Assembly (NCBI GenBank): GCA_019914945.1
Contig: CM034105.1
Span: 3,100,001-3,164,000 of the forward strand
Reading direction: 5' to 3'
Length of the DNA: 64,000 nucleotides
Origin: Typha latifolia
Lineage: Eukaryota; Streptophyta; Magnoliopsida; Poales; Typhaceae
Shown in pieces: positions 11,739-20,981 of this stretch (positions are counted from its first letter, which is position 1; each line of letters starts with the position of its first letter). Made by a program: the position numbers and the translations under genes. Under the pieces are notes generated by a model. That model worked only from the letters and a program-made list of their open reading frames with translations. It had not been told where the DNA came from and made no database searches.

Positions 11739-12588
11739 TAAGAGGGGATTGTCTCAAGCTGATATTCTGTGCGGTTCAAGCTGCCTTCTCTTTGTATATC
11801 TTTCAAAACTCGTAGCAGTGTTTATGTGAACTGTTTACTTATTTCCTGGAATCTGTAAATGGGACTAGTGAACCGTTTTGATTTAGTTTGAATTGAATCT
11901 GGGCTTGTACAAAAGCTATTGTTTTCCATGGTCGGTTGAGCCTATTTTTTTCTAAATGACTTCCTCAGATCCTTGCAAAAGTTTGTTTGTTCAGATGTAG
12001 AGCAGAAAAATTATGACAAGTTTTCGCATTCTTCTAAAAATAATTTTTTGCATTTTTCTGAAATAAATTCTCAGCGGAGATAACAATAGCACCTCACTGG
12101 GCCAAACGGAAAATGATATGGGAAAAAATAAAAGATGAAAATCATATGATTTTTGTGATAGCGAGGACTGTCTGCTATTTTAATAATTAATTTGGTAAAT
12201 TTTGTAGATTTGATTTTGCTCAATCGTGTTAAACGCGATCTTTTTATTTCTTGTTTTGATTAGGTCATGACTTTCTAAGCTCATCATTGAGTTACAGAAA
12301 GATGCTTAGCTCTTCTTTAATATATTGGTTTGAATAATTAAGCTAATTTCTTTTTTAAAATAAAAAATATCGACCGCAAGTAGTTCGAGTTCACACTGTG
12401 CGCAAGAACTGAACCTTGTCTATGTGCTGATAAAGTGATAATACTCAAACCTTAGGCTACGATCCCCATGTGGAAGCTGATCATCATGCAAGAGTAGATC
12501 TACACCAATACTCTTAGAACTGCAGACAAGAACTCTTTTTAAGTTGAAGAATGAAATACCCCTCCCTGGATTGCCATCATACATCATA
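11739..12588. other. DCP1 / SDR copy 1 convergent intergenic spacer
   Basis: 3' UTRs of the convergent DCP1 and SDR genes plus AT-rich sequence; no gene. The whole segment recurs with high identity at 20172-20981, because it lies inside the duplicated block. Confidence 0.8.
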
Positions 12589-14500
12589 CTATAAGAAACC
12601 ATGCGACGGATTGGTTACGGAGAAGGCCCCGTCCACCAAGAGATTAAGCCCGCTAACGTACTTGGACTCATCACTCCCCAAATACACGACCGCGTGCGCC
12701 ACGTCCTCCACGGTCAGCGTGACTCCCCTGAGCACCGCCTTCTCCTCCATCGCCTTCTCCAGTTCCTCCTTCTCCATCTCAAACGCCTTCGATGCCAACG
12801 GCGTCGCTAGTCCGTACGGCGAGACGCAGTTCACTCGTACCCCGAACTTCCCCAGCTCTGCCGCGGCGCTCTTCACGATCCCCACCACCGCATGCTTCGA
12901 ACACGTGTACGCCACGGGGGTCATCCCGGGCTCCACGGAGGCGACGCTCGCCGTGATTATAATGCTGCCGCGGCGAGCCGGCACCATGACGCGTGCCGCG
13001 TGCTTCGTGCCCAGGTAGCTTCCCATGGTGTTGACCGCCATAACCTGCCAGATATCCAATTGACGTGAAGTTAATAGAAACATATCAACCAACTATGCAC
13101 GTAGATCTTTACTGCGACTTTGTGGTTTTTAAACGCAATCTAGTAGAATATTCAATATAATAGGAGTCAGAATATAATATATAAGAAAGTGATAGGTATT
13201 AATGGAGATAAAAACATAATACATAAAAAAAGTGAGGTTATTATTTTAAGAGATTAATTATATTTAGCTCCTCTGAAATATTATTCGTATATATTTTCTA
13301 AAATTTTCTTTTATCGTATAGACCCATTGATACAAAAAAAAACAAAAAAAAAAAGAAATTCTTGCTTTCAAAAATCCATATAATTTTTGTTTTGTTGAAG
13401 AGTCCTTATGAATATTTTTAGTAGTTCAGAAAATTTATATGAATAATAAAAAAAATCACGAAGTGTAAGCAGAAATCGATGATGATACATGAGTGCTAAG
13501 TGTAATTAATTATATATCAAATAATTAATTATAAATTTAACATATAAATATATTATTTTATTGTAGTTCCATTTACAATAGACATTTTCTTTTCAACAGA
13601 GAGAATAGGAAAGATGAGAAAAGATAAAAAAATATTAAATATGAGAATAATTTTTTCTCTTGTTTGGATGCAATCGAGAGAGGAAGAGAAAATTAAATTT
13701 ATTCTGTTTAGTTTAAAAAAATAATAATAATATACTTACTATTATACAATTTATATAGTATTTAGTCGTTAAACTAAATCAGCATAGACGGTAAGATCCA
13801 TAAGATTATACTTTGAAAAAAAATAAAAATATAATTAACGTATATGAACTATATTATCCATAAGCTATAATTTTGTTAATAAAATCTAAAAGGTCTAAAT
13901 AAATTATAATAAAATAGGGGCACACTTAAAATATTAAAATATAAACAGAGCATGTTTTCTTCTATCTTACTTTTTCTTTCTTTCTCTTTAATTCCGGAGA
14001 GAAAATTATTTCACTCTTGACGTTCTTTTCTCTTCTTTCCTATTCTCACCATCCAAACAAGAGGGTGCAAAAAATCCAAAGCATTTTTCTAATAGATAAT
14101 GGATCAAATAAACCTTTTCAAAGTTGGACTTCTCAGAGTCTAAGATCCGGGTGGTTGGGGATCCGATAACGCCTGCGTTGTTGAACATGATATCAAGTCT
14201 GCCGTGTTTGGAGACGGTGGCATCGACTGCACCGCTGATGTGGGATTCGTTGGTCACATCGCAGTGAACGTAGGACGCAACGGAGCTGCCAACTTGGTCG
14301 CAGAGCGCATGGCCATTCTCGTCTTGGATGTCAGCGATTACAACACGGGCGCCGTGGTTGGCGAAGAGCTTGGCAGTGCACGCGCCGATGCCGCTCGCGC
14401 CTCCGGTGATTAGTGCCACCTTGCCTTCAAGTCTAGAAATCATTTCGTGAATATTTATATTTTATTTCAGTTATTTGAACAACCAATTACATACAAGGGA

Positions 14501-14566
<66 letters not shown>

Positions 14567-14609
14567 ACCTTCTTGCAACTGCAGAGAGGATGATGGAAGG
14601 GCTTGCCAT
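12589..14609 (-). CDS. short-chain dehydrogenase/reductase, SDR copy 1 (SDR110C type)
   Basis: A classical NAD-dependent short-chain dehydrogenase of the plant SDR110C group (secoisolariciresinol dehydrogenase, momilactone A synthase and ABA2 relatives). The true substrate cannot be read from sequence. Three exons: 14609-14569, 14432-14114 and 13044-12589, giving 271 residues. The short first exon (MASPSIILSAVAR) is too small to appear as its own ORF but joins in frame. Motifs: TGGASGIG at 23-30, Asp48 after the second beta strand (NAD preference), NNAG at 98-101, Ser153, and Tyr166-x3-Lys170 in YTCSK. Intron 1 holds a (GA)n tract and intron 2 an AT-rich fold-back element. The gene is convergent with DCP1. 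By eye it differs from copy 2 at about 13 residues, five of them in the loop 203-209. Confidence 0.94.
13571..14061. mobile_element. AT-rich fold-back (MITE-like) element in SDR copy 1 intron 2
   Basis: The inverted segments cttgtttggatg (13659-13670) and catccaaacaag (14050-14061) flank an AT-rich core. Both sides carry further TTTTCTC/GAGAAAA-type complementary sequence. The same arrangement recurs in intron 2 of copy 2 (about 21960-22485), so it was present before the duplication. Ends are approximate and no target-site duplication was identified. Confidence 0.5.
14503..14562. repeat. (GA)n microsatellite in SDR copy 1 intron 1
   Basis: About 30 GA units next to the first exon's donor. 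The matching place in copy 2 (22927-22950) has only a short interrupted GA stretch, so the tract expanded or shrank after duplication. Confidence 0.95.
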
Positions 14610-16077
14610 GGGAGTGAGGAGAGAATTCTGTAGTAGTAGATTAAAGGTCTGGCAGATGTTATAAAGACGATCAACTATTTTTTAGGACCACAAAAGTTAA
14701 GAAATGGATCACGATCTCAATAATCCAAATTGCTTCACGTTTTCCGCACTGTTATTAATGATTTAGACGTACCTTTACTAGAACGGCCATTTGTTTAGGG
14801 AAATAATATTTACTCACAAAAAATTATTATATAGAGAGCAAAATCTGTTTAAAAAATAGTTATTTTACCTATGATTCCTTGGGCAATAATATTTTTTGCT
14901 CACGTGAATACCAATTCTTATTTGCTTATGACTATTATAAGCTCGCCTGTCTAATAAGATTATCTTTTCTCTCCGATATTGGATTTCACAATAATAGAAA
15001 CCAACAAACCAGGCATCGTTTCACCAAACAATATTATGGCCAATAATTGATCAATTTTTTATTGCACTAAATACCAAATGAGTGGACGATTGAACAAGCT
15101 ATGTTAAACACCTATAAATAAATTCACTAAGATAGCAAAAGATTAGGTAAACTAAATATTAGATACGAAATGGACAATCTATAATTAAGATGCTAGATGT
15201 TGAGATTTTTAAATATCCAAACAAATCATAAATAAAAACTCCAAAATATGTAAACCACAAAGAGTAAAGAGAGAAAAAAAAGAGAAAAAATTTACGAGGT
15301 TTGACGATGTGTTTACATCCACAGGCGATGTGAATCTTCAGTCCATTATTAGAGAAACAAAATATAATTATTTTTAAGCCTCTAATTCCTCAGAATATAA
15401 TAATTATGTTTTCTCAAAAGCTTCTTAATTAATTTATCATAAACTCATCTTAATGATATTTATAGGACTGACTTAGGAAGGAAAAACTCTGTGAGGCGTA
15501 CTTACTCACTAGTCTCGTAAAATTGAACTAAAAAAGCATCTTATAGTATGCATAACCCCCACCATTCTTTTCATCTATAAGAGTAAGGTTTACTTGATGT
15601 CAATGCCATATACACTGTCCAAACATCTAATAGCTCATAATTTTTCAGTTTGATTTAAGTAAGAAGCTCAGTTCAGGCTCTTTCCGGAGATTATTCGATG
15701 CACCTAACTATATATAAGGGGGAGCATGATTGAATGGATGAACCGCCCACCGAACAGCTTCTGCACGAAAGGGGAAAGATGTGATGACGGACAAAGCGAA
15801 TCATTTCCGTTCCTATGGAGAGGCTTCACAACATTATGATGGTACTAAACTCACTTCTATTTATTTTTCATTACTATGTTACTCACTTTATAGCTAATTT
15901 TTATTCTTTCTCTTTATGAATTTGACTAAATAAATATATGACAATAAAGTACTCTTTGAGCTGAATTAATTTCACCATTAAACTATCATTAATAATGTGT
16001 GGGCCATATTTAAAATTTAACTCAAAGTTAATAAAATTTTATATCAAATATTTCAATAATTTTCAGGTCTAAGGCAT
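14610..16077. other. SDR copy 1 upstream region and spacer
   Basis: The SDR copy 1 promoter region lies at about 14610-14920, followed by an AT-rich spacer. No gene is supported. The spacer from 14921 is repeated at 17452 and, more diverged, at 23303. Confidence 0.7.
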
Positions 16078-16693
16078 CATCAAAGAGACTCAATTTTGAA
16101 GCACTATTAACCTTTTTGGTAAATCAATAAGTTGTTAACGATTCTAATCACTCAAAAGGCAGATTAGTTGCACTTTAGTATTAGATATATCAAAGGTTGA
16201 AGTGAGTTCAACTATGGCACAAAAATATTAAGTACAAATGAACTTGATTATCCAACAAGAAGCAATCAAGTGGCAAAAAAGAGGACATGGAAGAGATTAA
16301 TGCAAGTGACTATAACGAGACTTTGTTACGAAAGTAAAATTAATGATGTGAAGGACAACAGCAAATGCTAGCACATTTCATAATTAGAAAGCAGCAACTT
16401 ATCAAGACTTTGATATGATAGGAAACATACATTCCTACAATAAATTGTGTAGGTGTCTTAAGGACCTTCTCTGCTCTCAAGAGGATCTGATTCCCGGGAA
16501 ACAAGTTGTTGAAGGCTGAGGACCGACAAGGATGAAGGGAGCTGGATAAATGATTTTGTGATGGGCTGCTGCATGCCCACTTTTTCGTGTAATAATCACT
16601 AAAAAACAGCCAGATGCTGCAAGAGTGGGTCCAGGTCTAGAGGTGATGACGCCAGTTGGAAGACAAGTCGCGACATGCATAGCAATAATAGCC
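16078..16693 (-). pseudogene. IAA-amino acid hydrolase fragment (B1): part of intron 3 and exon 3, LTR-interrupted
   Basis: Homologous to 26250-26940 of the intact hydrolase. On the minus strand the exon 3 part still reads MHVATCLPTGVIT, then [11 protein letters not shown], then GHAAAHHK, against [24 protein letters not shown] and GHAAAPHK in the intact gene. The frame is lost after HHKIIYP. Exons 4 and 5, which should lie at lower coordinates, are missing, and the upstream half of exon 3 is cut off by an LTR insertion. It cannot encode an active hydrolase. Confidence 0.9.
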
Positions 16694-17425
16694 GGTGTTG
16701 AAATTAGCTCAAATTTATATTTGAGCATTTTGCACGCTTCCTATGCAGGTGCGTTCGAACGGACTCTAGAGGTGTAGTTTTCATACAGAGACTATTGATA
16801 CAGACGTTTGAACGGCCCGGCTGTATTCGAACATGAATATGAACTTGAGAGCGAACTTGATGCAAGCGTTCGAATGTGGCCTTGGCATTATAACACCAAT
16901 TTGTATTTGCACTAGGCGTGTTCAAATGTGCCCCGCGGGTGTTCGAATGCCCCAAGGAAATTTCCAACTTGAATCAGCCCTATAAATAGAAATTTTGGGT
17001 TTTAAAATTTAGTGCGGGTATTTTGCAAGAAAGAAAAATTTGTACAGGAGAGCCACCATTGTTTCGAATGAGATTGGAGTTGTAAACTCTTTGTATTTGA
17101 ATATTTGCATAGTAGATTGAAGATTGTTCCGCCCGTGGACGTAAACACATCGCTGAACCACATAAATCTTATCTCTCCCTCTTATCTCTTTATGGTTTGC
17201 ATCTAGTTAGTGTTCTTATTTGTGATTAGCTTGAGTATTTAAAGTTCTTTACAACTAGTATCTTATATTCGGAGTTCTTATATTAATATTAATATTAGTT
17301 TTGCTAATATTTAGTTTGTCCTAAATTATTACTATTCTATTTGAATTTATTTAAGGGTGAAGAGTTTTGCTTCAGCTTCCGCCACCCATTTGGGTATTTG
17401 TCCACCCATTTGGGTATTTGTACAC
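16694..17425 (+). mobile_element. solo LTR (Ty1-copia-like) inserted in the hydrolase fragment, B1
   Basis: The insertion is defined by comparison with the uninterrupted exon 3 near 26940. It is flanked by TAGCC on both sides (16689-16693 and 17426-17430), a probable 5-bp target-site duplication. The ends read TGTTGAAAT (16696) and ATTTGTACA (to 17424), an imperfect inverted pair of the TG...CA type. It contains TATAAATA at 16981-16988 and a copia-like cgtggacgtaaacacatcgc / gaaccacataaatc stretch. No gag, pol, primer-binding site or polypurine tract adjoins it, so it is solo. The region upstream of the TATA box has several TTCGAA(C/T)-type repeats. Confidence 0.78.
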
Positions 17426-17451
17426 TAGCCCATGCTTCATGTAGAACACCT

Positions 17452-19960
17452 TATTTGCTTATGACTATTATTAGCTCACCTGTCTAATAAGATTATCTTT
17501 TCTCTCCGATATTGGATTTGACAATAATAAAAACCAACCAACCAGGCACCGTTTCACCAAACAATATTATGACCAATAATTGATCAATTTTTATTGCACT
17601 AAATGCCAAATGAGTGGACGACAAAGAAGCTATGTTAAACACTTATAAATAAATCCACTAAGATAGCAAAAGATTAGGGAAACTAAATATTAGATACGGG
17701 ATGGACAATCTATAATTAAGATGCTAGATGTTGAGATCTTTAAATATCCAAATAAATTATAAATAAAAACTCTAAATTATGCAAACCACAAAGAGTAAAG
17801 AGAGAAAAAAAAAGAGATAAGATTTACGATGTTTGACGATATGTTTAAATCCACAGGCGATGTGAATCCTCAATTCATTATTAGAGAAACAAAATATAAT
17901 TATTTTTAAGCCTCTAATTCCTCAGAATATAATAGTTATGTTTTCTCAAAAGCTCCTTGATTAATTTGTCATAAACTCATCTTAATAATATTTATAAGAT
18001 TGACTTAGGAAGGAAAAACTCCGTGAAGCGTACTTACTCACCGACCTCGTAGAATTGAACAAAAAAAAGCATCATATAGTACGCATAGTCCCCCACCATT
18101 CTTTTCATCTATAAGAGTAAGGTTTACTTGATGTCAATGCCACATCCACTATCCAGACAACTAAAAGCTCATAATTTTTCAGTTTGATTCAAGTAAGAAG
18201 CTCAATTCAAGCTCTTTCCGGAGATTATTCGATGCACCTAACTATATTTAAGGGGGAGCATGATTGAATAGATGAATCACCCACCGGACAACTTCTGCAC
18301 GAAAGGGGAAAGATGTGATGACGGACAAAGCGAATCATTTCCGTTCCTATGGAGAGGCTTCACAACATTATGATGGTACTAAACTCACTTCTATTTATTT
18401 TTCATTACTATGTTACTCACTTTATAGCTAATTTTTATTCTTTCTCTTTATGAATTTGACTAAGTAAATATATGACAATAAAGTACTCTTTGAGCTGAAT
18501 TAATTTCACCATTAAACTATCATTAATAATGTGTGGGCCATATTTAAAATTTAACTCAAAGTTAATAAAATTTTATATCAAATATTTCAATAATTTTCAG
18601 GTCTAAGGCATCATCAAAGAGACTCAATTTTGAAGCACTATTAACCTTTTTGGTAAATCAATAAGTTGTTAACGATTCTAATCACTCAAAAGGCAGATTA
18701 GTTGCACTTTAGTATTAGATATATCAAAGGTTGAAGTGAGTTCAACTATGGCACAAAAATATTAAGTACAAATGAACTTGATTATCCAACAAGAAGCAAT
18801 CAAGTGGCAAAAAAGAGGACATGGAAGAGATTAATGCAAGTGACTATAACGAGACTTTGTTACGAAAGTAAAATTAATGATGTGAAGGACAACAGCAAAT
18901 GCTAGCACATTTCATAATTAGAAAGCAGCAACTTATCAAGACTTTGATATGATAGGGAAACATACATTCCTACAATAAATTGTGTAGGTGTCTTAAGGAC
19001 CTTCTCTGCTCTCAAGAGGATCTGATTCCCGGGAAACAAGTTGTTGAAGGCTGAGGACCGACAAGGATGAAGGGAGCTGGATAAATGATTTTGTGATGGG
19101 CTGCTGCATGCCCACTTTTTCGTGTAATAATCACTAAAAAACAGCCAGATGCTGCAAGAGTGGGTCCAGGTCTAGAGGTGATGACGCCAGTTGGAAGACA
19201 AGTCGCGACATGCATAGCAATAATAGCCGGTGTTGAAATTAGCTCAAATTTATATTTGAGCATTTTGCACGCTTCCTATGCAGGTGCGTTCGAACGGACT
19301 CTAGAGGTATAGTTTTCATACAGAGACTATTGATACAGACGTTTGAACGGCCCGGCTGTATTCGAACATGAATATGAACTCGAGAGCGAACTTGATGCAA
19401 GCGTTCGAATGTGGCATTGGCATTATAACACCAATTTGTATTTGCACTAGGCGTGTTCAAATGTGCCCCGCGGGTGTTCGAATGCCCCAAGGAAATTTCC
19501 AACTTGAATCAGCCCTATAAATAGAAATTTTGGGTTTTAAAATTTAGTGCGGGTATTTTGCAAGAAAGAAAAATTTGTACAGGAGAGCCACCATTGTTTC
19601 GAATGAGATTGGAGTTGTAAACTCTTTGTATTTGAATATTTGCATAGTAGATTGAAGATTGTTCTGCCCGTGGACGTAAACACATCGCTGAACCACATAA
19701 ATCTTATCTCTCCCTCTTATCTCTTTATGGTTTGCATCTTGTTAGTGTTCTTATTTGTGATTAGCTTGAGTATTTAAAGTTCTTTACAACTAGTATCTTG
19801 TATTTGGAGTTCTTATATTAATATTAATATTAGTTTTGCTAATATTTAGTTTACCCCAAATTATTACTATTCTATTTGAATTTGTTTAAGGGTGAAAGTT
19901 TTGCTTCAGCTTCCGCCACCCATTTGGGTATTTGTACACTAGCCCATGCTTCATCTAGAA
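17452..19960. repeat. 2.5 kb tandem block B2 (partner 14921-17451)
   Basis: A second copy of spacer, hydrolase fragment and LTR. Unlike B1 it continues past the LTR into the rest of hydrolase exon 3 and intron 2, up to the junction at about 20065. B2 therefore keeps the original right edge of the larger duplication. Confidence 0.92.
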
Positions 19961-20065
19961 CACCTTCTTGTAAAACATGGTAGGCGCCACCATCACCTTC
20001 TTCTTGGAAAACAAGCTTCACAGTACCCTTCAAATAAGATCATTTTAGATCAATAACCAGATGAA
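18609..20065 (-). pseudogene. IAA-amino acid hydrolase fragment (B2): intron 3, exon 3 split by an LTR, intron 2
   Basis: Homologous to 26250-27060 of the intact gene, split by the LTR at 19229-19939. After the LTR (from 19945) the exon 3 remainder is recognisable (agaacaccttcttgtaaaac, then aaacaagcttcacagtaccc), with a short deletion relative to the intact copy at the PGEEG codons. It ends in intron 2 (caataaccagatga) fused to DCP1 intron 7. Exons 1, 2, 4 and 5 are absent. Confidence 0.9.
19229..19939 (+). mobile_element. solo LTR in B2
   Basis: Same element and same insertion site as at 16694, flanked by TAGCC at 19224-19228 and 19940-19944, with TATAAATA at 19516-19523. It was copied by the block duplication and is not an independent insertion. 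It is about 20 bp shorter because the B1 copy repeats ccacccatttgggtatttgt. Confidence 0.78.
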
Positions 20066-20114
20066 TGTATAAGCAGGAACATTAATCCATTATTTTCTTC
20101 CATGTCTCTGGCAG

Positions 20115-20171
20115 AATGATCATTTCATTGATATGGTATATCGAGAGATTCTGAATGCACATAATTCATGA
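20115..20171 (+). pseudogene. orphan copy of DCP1 exon 8 (C-terminal helix)
   Basis: An intact copy of the last DCP1 exon with its acceptor (ggcag at 20110-20114), 18 codons and stop. Compared with 11682-11738 there is one synonymous change (CGG to CGA). The preceding DCP1 exons were not copied; directly upstream is a hydrolase fragment. It has no start of its own and is best called a gene fragment. It could only be used by very long splicing from DCP1. Confidence 0.92.
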
Positions 20172-20981
20172 TAAGAGGGGATTGACTCAAGCTGATGTTC
20201 TGTGCGGTTCAAGCTGCCTTCTCTTTGTATATCTTTCAAAGCTCATAGCAGTGTTTATGTGACCTGTTTACTTATTTCCTGGAATCTGTAAATGGGACTA
20301 GTGAACCGTTTTGATTTAGTTTGAATTGTATCTGGGCTTGTACAAAAGCTATTGTTTTCCATGGTCGGTTAAGCCTATTTTTTCTGAATGACTTCCTCAG
20401 TTCCTTGCATAAATTTGTTTGTTCAGATGAAGAGCAGAATAATTTTCTGCATTTTTCTGAAATAAATTCTCAGCAGAGATAACTATAGCACCTCAATGGG
20501 CCAAACGGAAAATGATATGGGAAAAATAAAAGATGAAAATCATATGATTTTTGTGATAGAGAGGACTGTCTGCTATTTTAATAATTAATTTGGTAAATTT
20601 TGTAGATTTGATTTTGCCCAATCATGTTAAACGCGATCTTTTTATTTCTTGTTTTGATTAGGTCATGACTTTCTAAGCTAATCATGAGTTACAGAAAGAT
20701 GTTTAGCTCTTCTTTAATATATTGGTTTGAATAATTAAGCTAATTTGTTTTATTAAAAAAAAATATCAACCACAAGTAGTTCTAGTTCGCAGTGTGCGCA
20801 GGAACTGAACCCTGTCTGTGTGCTGATAAAGTGATAATACTCAAACCTTAGGCTACGATCGCCATGTGGAAGCTGATCATCATGCAAGAGTAGATCTACA
20901 CCAATACTCTTAGAACTGCAGACAAGAACTCTTTTTAAGTTGGAGGGATTAAATACCCCTGGATTGCCATCATACGTCATA
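20172..20981. other. spacer between the orphan DCP1 exon and SDR copy 2
   Basis: Duplicate of 11739-12588 with scattered substitutions and indels. No gene. Confidence 0.85.

Larger units (their letters stand above)
14921..17451. repeat. 2.5 kb tandem block B1 (partner 17452-19960)
   Basis: B1 contains the spacer, a fragment of the hydrolase gene and an LTR. At 17451 the hydrolase sequence (tagaacacc) runs directly into the spacer start (ttatttgcttatgacta) of block B2, which marks the junction. Identity to B2 is lower in the first 800 bp and very high afterwards. Confidence 0.92.
11636..20065. repeat. segmental duplication, unit 1 (partner of 20066-27060)
   Basis: Unit 1 runs from DCP1 intron 7 (tataagcaggaacattaatcc at 11636) through DCP1 exon 8, SDR copy 1, the SDR upstream region and a spacer, and ends in hydrolase intron 2 sequence at about 20065. 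There it is fused directly to the DCP1 intron 7 sequence that opens unit 2. Unit 1 was later changed by loss of hydrolase exons 4-5, insertion of an LTR and an internal 2.5 kb tandem duplication. Confidence 0.92.

Noticed and set aside
16704..16967. 87-residue minus-strand ORF, also at 19239-19502
   Set aside because: Lies inside the LTR, no domain; its conservation between the two places is due to the block duplication.
16694..19939. A complete LTR retrotransposon with the two LTRs as its ends
   Set aside because: The DNA between the LTRs is host spacer plus hydrolase fragment, identical to what precedes the first LTR, and has no gag, pol, primer-binding site or polypurine tract. Both LTRs sit at the same exon position because a block was duplicated.
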